A DNA stretch of 64,000 bases from Meandrina meandrites (taxonomy: Eukaryota; Cnidaria; Anthozoa; Scleractinia; Meandrinidae): NCBI GenBank assembly GCA_963693305.1, contig OY855906.1, forward strand, positions 12,857,602 through 12,921,601, read 5' to 3'. The notes beneath the pieces are model-generated. The model saw only the letters and a list, made by a program, of their open reading frames with translations, was not told the origin of the DNA and made no database searches. This document shows, piece after piece, positions 31,741-40,981 of the stretch (its first letter is position 1; every line of letters starts with the position of its first letter). The position numbers and the translations under genes were made by a program.

Positions 31741-33386
31741 CTATATTCTTATCGTACTGGTAAATTTCCTAAATTGTGGAAGTGCTCCAAAATTGCAGCT
31801 TTGTTTAAATCGGGCGACCGGACAAATGCATCTAACTATCGACCCATCTCTATTTTACCAACACTCAGTAAAATTCTTGAGAAAGCTGTGCATTCACAGT
31901 TGTACCAGTACTTAGTTACGAGCAATCTACTCACAAGGAAACAGTTTGGATTCAGGAAGGGGCTTTCTACTGTATCTGCTTTGACATCATTTGCCGATGA
32001 AGTGTTATTGAATATGGAACAAGGTAAACTATGTGGGGCCGTGTTTTTGCATTTAACCAAGGCCTTCGACACCGTGGACCACGGGATTCTGTTACGTAAG
32101 CTTTCAGAGATTAATTTATGTGAGAACTCGCTTCAGCGGTTTCGCTGAACAGTACCTCTTGTGAACCTCTTGTGAACCCTCTTCGCAGTACCTCTTTTGA
32201 ACCTCTAATTTCAGAGGCATTCTAAAACAATATTGCTCATTGTCTTTAGGGATAGGGGCATTGTTTGTGCCCTTTATCCTATTGTTCTTATGGCCAATCA
32301 TGTGAGATGTTCAATGAGGTGCTGGTCGACTCAAAATCTTAGGTCCCCTGCTATTCGTCATCTACATCAACGATTTGCCAAGCGTTCTAAATGTCTGTCA
32401 AGTGTCACTCTATGCAGACGACACGGTGATCTACTGCTATGGGTCCTCCTCCTAGGACCTGACTGACAAGCTCAATCAGGACCTCCTGGCTGTGGTGAAA
32501 TGGCTGAGCGAACATAAATTAACATTGAATCTGGACAAAACCAAATGTATGCTCATAGGCAGTAACAAGAAACTAGAGAGCAAAGTTGCTCTAACTGTGT
32601 CAATTTTTGATCATTGTGTGAACGATGTTACTTGTTTTAAATATCTTAGAATTTTAATGTCGTCTGATTTTACCTGGACAAATCATGTTTAATACATGGC
32701 AGGGAAAATTAACCAAAGGCTTGGCCTACTTAGGCGCATTAAGCATTTATTACCGTTTCGGGCGCGCATCCCTTTTTATAAAAGTCTTATCATGCCCTTA
32801 TTCGAGTATGCTGATCTAGTTTGGGGTGACAAGCATAATGTAACTTCAATGTCTAGCCTACAAGTTCTGCAAAATAAGGCGGCTAAAATAATTCTAGATC
32901 GACCGCTGTATTCATCTGCGTCGCATGCATTAGCGACTCTTAAATGGATACCATTAGAGAAAAGGCGTTTCCAGCAAAGACGTGTCCATGTATACAAATG
33001 CCTAAATGGACTTATAAATCATGAATTGACTTTAGTGACTCAACAACATCAACAAAAGTATAATACCAGAAATAAAGTCAATCTCAGACTCCCCTGCGTC
33101 AAGAGAAATTAGGGAAAACAGAGAACCGCCTATCACGCAGTTAATGATTTTAATTCTCTTAGCCAGATTATACGAGACTCTGACAATGTAAATATTATAA
33201 GCGGCAGGTTTTTAATTACTTAATTTAAGTGTTTATAAAATTCTTATTTTTAATCCTCTTAAGTTTTTAACATATTTTTAACTCAATGTAGATAATTTTA
33301 GTTTTTAGTTTTAATCTTCGAGGCCCTTTTTGAAAACCACTTATATCTGAAAAAGTTTCCTCATTGAAGATTATTATTATTATTAA
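31741..33386 (+). pseudogene. L2-like LINE, 5'-truncated and frameshifted
   Basis: The reverse transcriptase region of a jockey/L2-group LINE. It begins in the fingers (TGKFPKLWKCSKIAALFKSGD, NYRPISILPTLSKILEKAV), then a palm motif altered to FLHLTKAFDTVDHG. A disordered stretch with stops and repeated ACCTCTTGTGAACC-like sequence follows (32145-32230), then SLYADD (about 32404-32421) and the thumb/C-terminal domain (32492-33112) in further frames. The AT-rich 3' end finishes in an ATT repeat (33369-33386), typical of L2-type insertion. At least three frame breaks make it dead. It appears to have landed in the importin-like pseudogene, which starts immediately after the ATT tail. Confidence 0.8.
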
Positions 33387-34530
33387 TGTTCCAATCATGT
33401 GAAGAACAGCATCCTTCTGTCCGCTGATTTCCCGGCAGGTTCAGAACATGTCCACAGAACACCATGATAGGATCAAGGACTTGTTTTTGTTTTGAAACAG
33501 AAGTGTGAATGAGCGTCGCTGCAGCAGTTACTGGTGAAACAAAGTCTTCAAAAATATCATATTTAACTCTAATGAACTCGTAAGGATCTTTTTGCCAGAG
33601 CTCGTCATCTTCCTGGGTGTAGCACATCAAAGGAAACACAACGTCCTGGATTATTCCCTGGATGTGGGCCTCATTACTTTCCAATGCAGTGAATTTGAAA
33701 TCCCATTTTTCAAGTAGTTTATTGTCTGTTGGAGTACACGTGGAGCCATAAACACTTTCCCTCTGTACTGATCCAGTACTTTAAGGAGAATCTGTGTCAC
33801 ACTGACTGCAAACGTTTTGCAGTGATACTCTGAAAACTCCTCATATTCTTTTGTTATTGAGCCAAGAGTACAATATCTCTCAAACAACCGGCACAGAATA
33901 TGTAAAGCCCATTTCTTTGCTTTCCACCAAGGAAGCTTAGCTAACTCCTCCTCCTCACCTCACAATGCAGACTGGGGTACTTCTCTATCCACCACAGATT
34001 GAAAGACTTGCGTCCTTGCAGACAGTACATTAAACGCGCCAACAAAAACGTTCGCTCCAAAGACAAATACCTGGTAACTCATAGACCAACATCAAGCATG
34101 TTTGCACTTTCTGTAGACAATATATGCGCAAGCATTATATACTATGTCTTCAACATCATCGTCATCATCTAAATTGTCGGCCGCCTTTTGTGCAAGACCT
34201 TCAATATACTGAACGTCATCATCGTTGATTTCAACCTCGTCGCTAACCAGTTCATCTTCATCTGATTCCCCCTCATCATCATCGTCATTGTCATTGTCAT
34301 CATCATCATCACCTCTGTTTTCATGCGCTCTATTGAGTCTTTGGAATAGAACTAACAAGGCCGGGAGATTCTGGGGCGAGCACCGCAAGAGTGCCTGTGG
34401 CCACATCTCTTTTGGAAGATCCATGAGTGCGCAGAATCCCAATATAAACATCTTACGATTATGAATACCAAAGAACCAGTTGTGGTCATTAACCCAATGA
34501 CTGAGAACTGTGCTGTGACTGTTTCGTTAT
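33387..34530 (-). pseudogene. Importin-7/8-like pseudogene with scrambled order
   Basis: On the minus strand, 34530-34092 encodes the C-terminal region of an importin-beta-type nuclear import receptor (HWVNDHNWFFGIHNRKMF, ILGFCALMDLP, then an acidic D/E run). 34080-33387 then encodes an internal segment that should lie far upstream ([81 protein letters not shown]). Defects are an in-frame TGA in the DREVP segment, a 1-base loss near 33675 and a frame change near 33410. The internal segment is contiguous where a metazoan gene would be expected to have introns, so a retrocopy is plausible. The order C-terminus then middle requires rearrangement. Family recognised from memory of human IPO7/IPO8. 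Confidence 0.75.
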
Positions 34531-34989
34531 TTAGTGAAAATAAATTTCTATGCTGCACCTTGTACACTTTTCTCTTAAGTAACACATCAGCTCAAAATGA
34601 AACACGTGACATGGCGGTCGGTCGCAGGTTCAAGATCTCTGTATTTACATCACTTTTGAGAGTTACAGGTTCTAATATTTATGGGAGAGCACTTTGCTTA
34701 ACGACAGGGAGATATATTTTGCTTCCCAGATGAATTGGGTGAATATGTTTCAGATGAGTTAGCCTATGGTTTTGAAGACACCCATAAGTGAATGCAGTCG
34801 AGTTGAGAAATGAAGCCCAAAAGGGTTGTAAAACAATTGCCCACAGAAACAATAATGATTTACCCTCCGATCAAACCGATTTGAGCTAGTTTGGCGAGCG
34901 GTTTCTTAGCAATTTGAGAGCGTTTTTTTGAATTTTTTCAACTCTCTCTTTTTTTAAAAAAATTACGAATCCTTCCTGTTCTCATGATT

Positions 34990-35480
34990 TGGATTTTTTA
35001 GCATCAGATGACGAAGAAACCAAATTTGAAGGCTTTGATGTGGATGAAATGCTGCTTTCGTTCTTTGCACGTGGAGACCACGAACGAGAATCTGGCAGCG
35101 AGGAAAATGCCAGTTTATTTGTCCACGGTAGTGATAAAGAAGTTAGCGAGAGCGAATAATCTGACGAGGAAAAACAAGTTTGGAGCGAGAATCTGACCCT
35201 TTAGACCGATATTCCCTTTGTCAGGCCAAAGCGTATGCAACTTCAATTTCGTGAAGATCTGATGTCACAGTCGACTGAGGGAAGGTCATATGTAAAGAAG
35301 GCATGCAGGCCCTCAGCACCTGTGGCTGCTGACGCCAGGTTTGACCAAAGTCAATTTCACCATCTGGTGAAAACTAATAGCAAAAGAGCTTGCATTGTAC
35401 AGTGCATCAGTCCGCACAGTGCATCAGTGTGCTGTCTGTGAGCGACCTATGTGTGTAGAACCTTGTTTCCTGCATTATAC
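34990..35480 (+). pseudogene. piggyBac-type transposase, core deleted
   Basis: An acidic N-terminal part (SDDEETKFEGFDVDEMLLSF ... EVSESE, with stops) is followed within 100 bases by a C-terminal part (RPKRMQLQFREDLM, CRPSAPVAADARFDQSQFHH). A Cys-rich end follows in a shifted frame (CAVCERPMCVEPCFLHY, about 35410-35470). These resemble the two ends of piggyBac-derived transposases, whose whole catalytic core is absent. CCCTCCGATCAAACCG at 34863 could be a decayed terminal repeat. I saw no matching right end. Confidence 0.55.
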
Positions 35481-36394
35481 CCTCTTCTGGAGTTCAACTT
35501 CAATGACCCCTCAAAAACACGATCAAAGAGTGGAACCAAAAAAGCAAGACAACATGTAATTACAAGATTTTTTGAGCTGCTTTCTGGTTTCCATGGCAAC
35601 CAACTGAAAAAAAAGCTGTAGATTTAAAATAATCATTAGTAGTTTTTAACAGTATAAGACTTGTTTTTGAATTTGTAAGGTATTTTATTATTGCGCAACA
35701 TTTCTGAAATTTTTCCTACAATTGTGGATGGAAATACTGAGTGGTCTAAGGCAAAGAACCATTTCTAAGTGTAATTTCTGAATATTGTTTTAGATAAAAA
35801 TATGTTGTGTTTTGAGCACTTAAGAAAAAACTGTAGAGCTTTTACCTGAGCTGGTGTCATTTTCAATAAAAAAAAATAACTTGACATAGTTGCCATGGAG
35901 ACATTTTTGGTAAGCTCAACTTTCCAGGATTACAAAAATACCAATTTAAGACTACTCTGATGTTAACCAAGATCATAAATGCTTGCCTGTTGTATCCATG
36001 ACAACCTCGATCTAATTAACCTAAAATAATTTGGTAGGGAAAGAATTAAGCTTCATTTAGAAGACAAGACAATTTTTTTTGCTACTGTGCAGTTCCAAAA
36101 AATATCCATTTCTCCCATGGACTGGATTTTTTCTTAGACCCCCACCTTTCTGGGAATGCCAATTTAGCTTATACCATGCCCGATATATTTTATCGCGCAT
36201 GCGACAATAAAGTTGTGATGCGACTGACCGTCACAGGTCACAAATAAAAAGTGAATAAACGTGCGTTAGTACGTTAGTCACAAAAGCACAACTCACTAGC
36301 CTTCACTCGCCTGTTACTAGTCATCACCTACTTATTAGCCATCAAAAACTCTAGCATGGCTGCTGGGTGAACATTTAATCGCTACCAGAGGCAG
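35481..36394. other. Non-coding, no gene recognised
   Basis: AT-rich sequence with no domain in any frame. Confidence 0.45.
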
Positions 36395-36689
36395 AGACAC
36401 TCCTTCACATACAGTCACACTCCGTTACAACCTGTCACACACATTCACAATCCATCACACACGGTCACAATCTGTTACATACGGTCACATTCAGTCACAT
36501 ACGGTCACATGCAGTCACACACGGTCACATACAGTCACACACGGTCACATGCAGTCACACACGGTCACATACAGTCACACACGGTCACAATCCGTCACAC
36601 ACGGTCACAATCCGTCACAAGCAGTAACACACCGTCACACACAGTAACAGCCCGTCACACACCGTCACACACAGTAACACACCGTCACA
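36395..36689 (+). repeat. CACACGGTCACATACAGT-type minisatellite
   Basis: About fifteen units of 18-20 bases built on CAGTCACACACGGTCACA. The array resumes at 43697, immediately after the Gypsy element inserted in it. The readable repeat frame is not a gene. Confidence 0.85.
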
Positions 36690-36921
36690 TGTGACGAGTA
36701 GAAAATGACCCCCCATATAAAATTATTTGTTATTTCCGGTTCCGGCGAGCCAGGTTTTCCACATTTGGTGACCATGTGGTTGTCACATGACATTGAAATC
36801 TTTGTAAAGCGAAGAGAAATCGTAGTTAAAATAAAGCACAAACGAGTCAAGAGATTTCCAAGTTCTTTATTCGTTTTGCTGCGCTTTGGGACCGATAAAC
36901 AGCAAGTTTACCGGCGTAACA
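36690..36921 (+). repeat. 5' LTR of Gypsy-2
   Basis: TGTGACGAG...CGTAACA, 232 bp. Differs from 43465-43696 at about five positions, mostly C/T or G/A changes. Confidence 0.93.
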
Positions 36922-36924
36922 TTT

Positions 36925-36941
36925 TGGTGACCCCGACGTGA
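36925..36941 (+). promoter_or_regulatory. Primer-binding site, tRNA-Trp
   Basis: TGGTGACCCCGACGTGA begins three bases after the LTR. It is complementary to CCA plus the 3' end of animal tRNA-Trp (TCACGTCGGGGTCA), matching 17 bases. Confidence 0.85.
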
Positions 36942-37220
36942 CTCGCTGCTCGGGTTTTGAGCCCGAAAGTAGTAGCGTGAAGTGGAAAATTTCGGGTCTT
37001 TACAAGTGTGTGGGTTTCGAAAGAAATCAAGATAGCGCCTTTGTGATGGCTATAGCTACTAGTGGAAATATGGTGCTGTTTCGTCGTTATTGCTGCACGA
37101 GGATCTATAAGTGTTCTTTGTGATATCGATGAGCTATCGTCTTGGCTTTGGCAGAGTTTGTTCGTGTTGTTGGTGATTGAATATCAAGGGAAGTTCAAGT
37201 GGTGTTTGCACGTGGAAAAA

Positions 37221-38495
37221 ATGGCTGACACAACTGAAATCGAGGAGATTCAACTCACACTGGAAGCGAAAATCTGTGCCATGGATGTGGATATGCTCAT
37301 GGGATTAGCAGTGAAGCTCAAAGTTGCAGCGGAAGGCCTTCGAAAATTGCAATTGTCGAAGAAAATTCGCGAGAGAATCGAGACGGACGTGGAGAAATGT
37401 GAAGGGTCCGAACCGAAGAAACAATGTCTCGAGGGTTTCGTGGAGATGATGGAAGGTCCGCCGCCATTGGAAGGTGACTTCACGACCGCTGCTAAAACAA
37501 CTAAGGAAACGACGCAGAAACCACAGAAACTGGCCACCGTGGATATTGCCAAAGTCCTGAAGCGTGAATTGAAGATTCATGGCCAGATAACGGCGGGAGA
37601 ACTGCACAACGAGGGACTGTCATTTGTCAGTCTGGTGAGACAAATTGATGGCGCTGTGAAATTGGGATACTCGGAGAGCGAAGTAGAAAAGGCAGTGATA
37701 AGAACCGTAAGCCCAGCTTTGAAGCTAAGATCATATCTAGAAATGATCCCTGACCTGTCTTTATCGCGACTGAGGCAGATTTTGAGGGCTCATTTCAAAC
37801 AAAAATCTGGAACAGAGCTTTATCAAGAACTGTCGGTGTTATGTCAAGCGGCGAAAGAGTCTCCCCAAGAATTCCTAATAAGGGCAATGAATTTGCGACA
37901 ACAAATCACATTTGCTTCCCAAGCCACTGATAGTTCTGTGAAGTACGAGGCACCTCTGGTTCAGTCATTATTCATACACGTTGTGGAGACCGGGTTGCAG
38001 CAAGAATCTATCAGAGCAAAGCTAAGACCACTCTTGGAGAAGGCGAATGTGAGTGACGAGGAGCTAATGGAGCGCATTAATACAGCTGTCTCCGCCGAGA
38101 CAGAGAGGCTGAACAAGATGGGTAACAAGAAGAGTCCGCAAGTAAGCCATGTTGATGCACAGAGCACAGACACAGGCCAGGGTGCGACATCCAAGGATAA
38201 ACCAGCCAGCAAAGAAGCAAAGCCAAACAAGCTAGTTGCGACACTGGAAGCCGTCCAATCTGACCTAGCATCCTTGAGAGAGGAATTTCGCAAGTCCCAG
38301 GTCACTGCAAGAGAGTGTGGTCCACGGGAACAACCAAGTCGCCGCATGAATTTGTGTCATGCATGTCAAGATGCGGGGGAACAGCGATGTGGCCATTGTT
38401 ACAAGTGTGGATCAGAGGAACATTTTGCTCATGGGTGCAAGAAGAATCGGAATCAGGGAAACTCCCAGGGGCTACGGCAGGGGGACAGGGTGTAG
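37221..38495 (+). CDS. Gypsy-2 Gag
   Basis: The structural protein of Gypsy-2, 424 residues from ATG 37221 (MADTTEIEEIQ). The open frame extends upstream, but this ATG follows an A-rich context and starts the conserved-looking part. Order: charged N-terminal helix region, capsid-like domain (about residues 120-290, with LRSYLEMIPDLSLSRLRQIL and ESPQEFLIRAMNLR), a Lys/Ser-rich linker, then one CCHC knuckle CYKCGSEEHFAHGCKK near the C-terminus. It ends at TAG 38493-38495, inside the predicted frameshift pseudoknot. It appears intact. Part of its linker (38167-38243) is duplicated exactly downstream in pol. Confidence 0.88.
   Translation: MADTTEIEEIQLTLEAKICAMDVDMLMGLAVKLKVAAEGLRKLQLSKKIRERIETDVEKCEGSEPKKQCLEGFVEMMEGPPPLEGDFTTAAKTTKETTQKPQKLATVDIAKVLKRELKIHGQITAGELHNEGLSFVSLVRQIDGAVKLGYSESEVEKAVIRTVSPALKLRSYLEMIPDLSLSRLRQILRAHFKQKSGTELYQELSVLCQAAKESPQEFLIRAMNLRQQITFASQATDSSVKYEAPLVQSLFIHVVETGLQQESIRAKLRPLLEKANVSDEELMERINTAVSAETERLNKMGNKKSPQVSHVDAQSTDTGQGATSKDKPASKEAKPNKLVATLEAVQSDLASLREEFRKSQVTARECGPREQPSRRMNLCHACQDAGEQRCGHCYKCGSEEHFAHGCKKNRNQGNSQGLRQGDRV
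38167..38243 (+). repeat. 77-bp exact repeat, source copy in gag
   Basis: Identical to 38604-38680, 437 bp apart. Starts CAGACACAGGCCAGGG and ends TTGCGACA. Confidence 0.9.
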
Positions 38496-38516
38496 CCCAG
38501 GACGTTCAGTTGTCCC
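38456..38516 (+). promoter_or_regulatory. Predicted -1 ribosomal frameshift signal
   Basis: The slip site GGGAAAC (38456-38462) is in the right phase for gag (cag gga aac). Six bases later, GGGCTAC (38469-38475) pairs with GTAGCCC (38492-38498). In its loop GGGAC (38482-38486) can pair with GTCCC (38512-38516), giving an H-type pseudoknot. A -1 shift at the slip site moves exactly into the pol frame. Seen by eye; not energy-computed. Confidence 0.75.
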
Positions 38517-40981
38517 ACGCTTGTCAATCATGTGGAAAGAGAGAGGTACAGTCTGACACCAGTTTTCAGCAATGTAGCAAATGTAAAGTTGTCCGGTATT
38601 GTTCAGACACAGGCCAGGGTGCGACATCCAAGGATAAACCAGCCAGCAAAGAAGCAAAGCCAAACAAGCTAGTTGCGACAGCATGTCAACATAGACATTG
38701 GTGAGAACACAAGGTGTTGTGCAAGGCAATATCGCATCTTACTGGACAGGTTACCGCTGCGAATGGTGGGAACGAGGGAGTGTACCTTAGTCACCTGTCA
38801 CCTAAAGAACATACAACTGTCGTTCAGTTAGTGAGGCGAAAGTGTATGGTGAATTGCAAGTTGAATGGACAGGAAACTGAAGCATTGTGGGATACTGGAG
38901 CGCAGGTTTCCATCATTTCGTGCGACTGGGTTCAGAACAATTTGCAGGAATGTACGGTGCAGCCTGTAGAGAAACTATTGGGGGTAACGCAACTAGACTT
39001 GAAAGCAGCCAATGGGACTGATCTGCCTTACATGGGGTGGATTGATGTTGATTTCAAACTAGCAGGGAAGAATCATGAGTATGGAGTTAATGTACCCTTT
39101 CTAGTTTCCAAAGACCGCATAGACTCACCTATCATAGGGTACAATGTGATTGAAGAAATTTCACGCAATGCAGCATCTAGTTCTACGGGTGATGAGCAAG
39201 CGCCATTATTGGATGTATTATCTGCAAGTTTATCCAGCGTGGATAGAGTCAACATTGAAGCCCTTGTTAAGTTTGTGAACACTGAGAAGTCTGAAGAGTT
39301 ATCTGCTGTTAAGACCAGTAAAAGGGACATATCCATACCAGCAGGTTCAAGTTGCTTGTCATGTAAATGTGGGCCCTGTTGAACGAAGAGTACCTGTTCT
39401 TTTTGAACCAAATCCAGAACACCCATGGCCAGATGGTCTTGATGTACAGGAAACACTGGTGACTGTATCCAGGGGGGACGTGTCAGGATTCAAGTTGAGA
39501 ACAATACTAAACATGACATTACCTTGAGAAACAGGACACTGCTTGGCCAACTATACCTGGTTAGTTCAGTCACCCCACTGGATGTCAAACTAGCAGATAA
39601 ATCCAAGGGAACTGACGATAATCATGATGATCTCGACTGTCGTGCAGCACAAGTCAACTCGATCAACAGTGATCCAACTCAACAGAGGTATGACACTAGT
39701 GACATTCCACCACATTTGTCTTCTATTAATCTGGAGGGATTGGATTCTGAGCAGAGAAACCTAGTTTATAAAATGCTAGTTGAAGAGTCTGATTCATTTG
39801 CAAAGGATGATGAAATTGGCAATGCAGAGGGCTTATTGCTGGATATTAACTTGGAAGATTCAACACCAGTGCAACAAACTTACAATGCTATCCCCAAACC
39901 CTTATACCCAGAAGTCAAACAGTATGTCGAAGATCTATTGAATAGGGGATGGGTACAGAAGTCACGGTCTGCATATTCCTCGCCTGTTGTCTGCGTCAGA
40001 AAGAAGGATGGGACCCTGCGACTATGCGTCGACTATCGCAAACTAAACCAAATAACAGTCCCAGACCGTCACCCGTTGCCACGTATACAGGATACGCTGG
40101 ACAGCCTTGGCGGTAATCGGTGGTTCTCACTCTTGGATCAAGGCAAGGCGTACCACCAAGGCTATATAAGTCCTGAAAGCAGACATAAGACAGCATTTAT
40201 TACTCCATGGGGCTTGTTTGAGTGGGTTCGCATCCCGTTCGGGTTAATGAATGCACCTGGAGAATTTCAACGGTATATGGAACAATGTTTGGACGGCCTT
40301 AGAGACAGAATTTGTATCCCATATTTGGATGATATCTTAGTATACAGTGGAACATTTGAAGAACACGTTGACCATGTGCGCACAGTATTGCAGAGGCTTC
40401 GTGCTAATGGCATAAAGTTAAAGGGGAAGAAATGCGAACTGTTTCGAAACGAAGTCAATTATCTTGGGCAAATTGTGTCAGCCGAAGGGTACAGACCAGA
40501 TCCGAAAAAGACACTTGCAGTTACTTCCTTGAAAGATTTGAGGCCAGGAACAGTTGGCGAAGTCAGGAAGCTTCTAGGACTTCTCGGGTATTATCGGCGA
40601 TATATTAAGGATTTCTCGAAAGTCGCTAAACCATTGTTTGATCTTCTGCAAGCTTCACCTGCTGACAAAAGCAAGCCTTCAAAGAGTAAATCCAAGTGCA
40701 ATAAGAACTGTGTACCATCAAGTAAACCTGTTGTTTGGAAAGACCATCATCAAGAGGCTCTGGAGGAATTTTTGGCACACCTGACGAGCCCTCCCATCCT
40801 AGGGTTCCCCGATTACAACCAACCATATGTTCTCCATACCGACGCGTCGCAAGAGGGACTAGGGGCAGTGCTATATCAGCGGCAAGATGGGAAGCTAAGA
40901 GTGATAGGATATGGATCTAGATCCCTCAGCCCTGCTGAGAAAAACTACCACCTCCACTCCGGGAAGCTTATACGCTCCTAG
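38463..40981 (+). pseudogene. Gypsy-2 Pol, first part: MYND finger, protease, RT
   Basis: In the -1 frame the order is a MYND-like finger (38522-38722: CQSC, CSKC, YCS, CQHRHW, HK, C); protease with WDTGAQVSII (about 38890); linker (RNRTLLG, 39524); and reverse transcriptase with [21 protein letters not shown] and [10 protein letters not shown] (about 40322-40350). RNase H begins [13 protein letters not shown] and breaks at about 40970. Defects: TGA at 38702-38704, where an Arg codon CGA would suit (a CpG change); a 72-bp in-frame insert inside the MYND finger; two compensating frame changes near 39345 and 39480; and a deletion of roughly 50 bases with frame loss at RNase H, removing the catalytic Glu region. 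Enzyme roles are standard for Gypsy elements. The finger is not. Confidence 0.85.
38604..38680 (+). repeat. 77-bp exact repeat, copy inside the MYND finger
   Basis: Splits YCSD from ACQHRHW. The net insert is 72 bp (38609-38680), a whole number of codons. Confidence 0.9.

Noticed and set aside
34225..34464. Serine-rich plus-strand protein
   Set aside because: Antisense shadow of the acidic run of the importin-like pseudogene.
36509..36694. Repeat protein of S-H-T-V-T units
   Set aside because: Translation of a minisatellite; the frame has no independent support.
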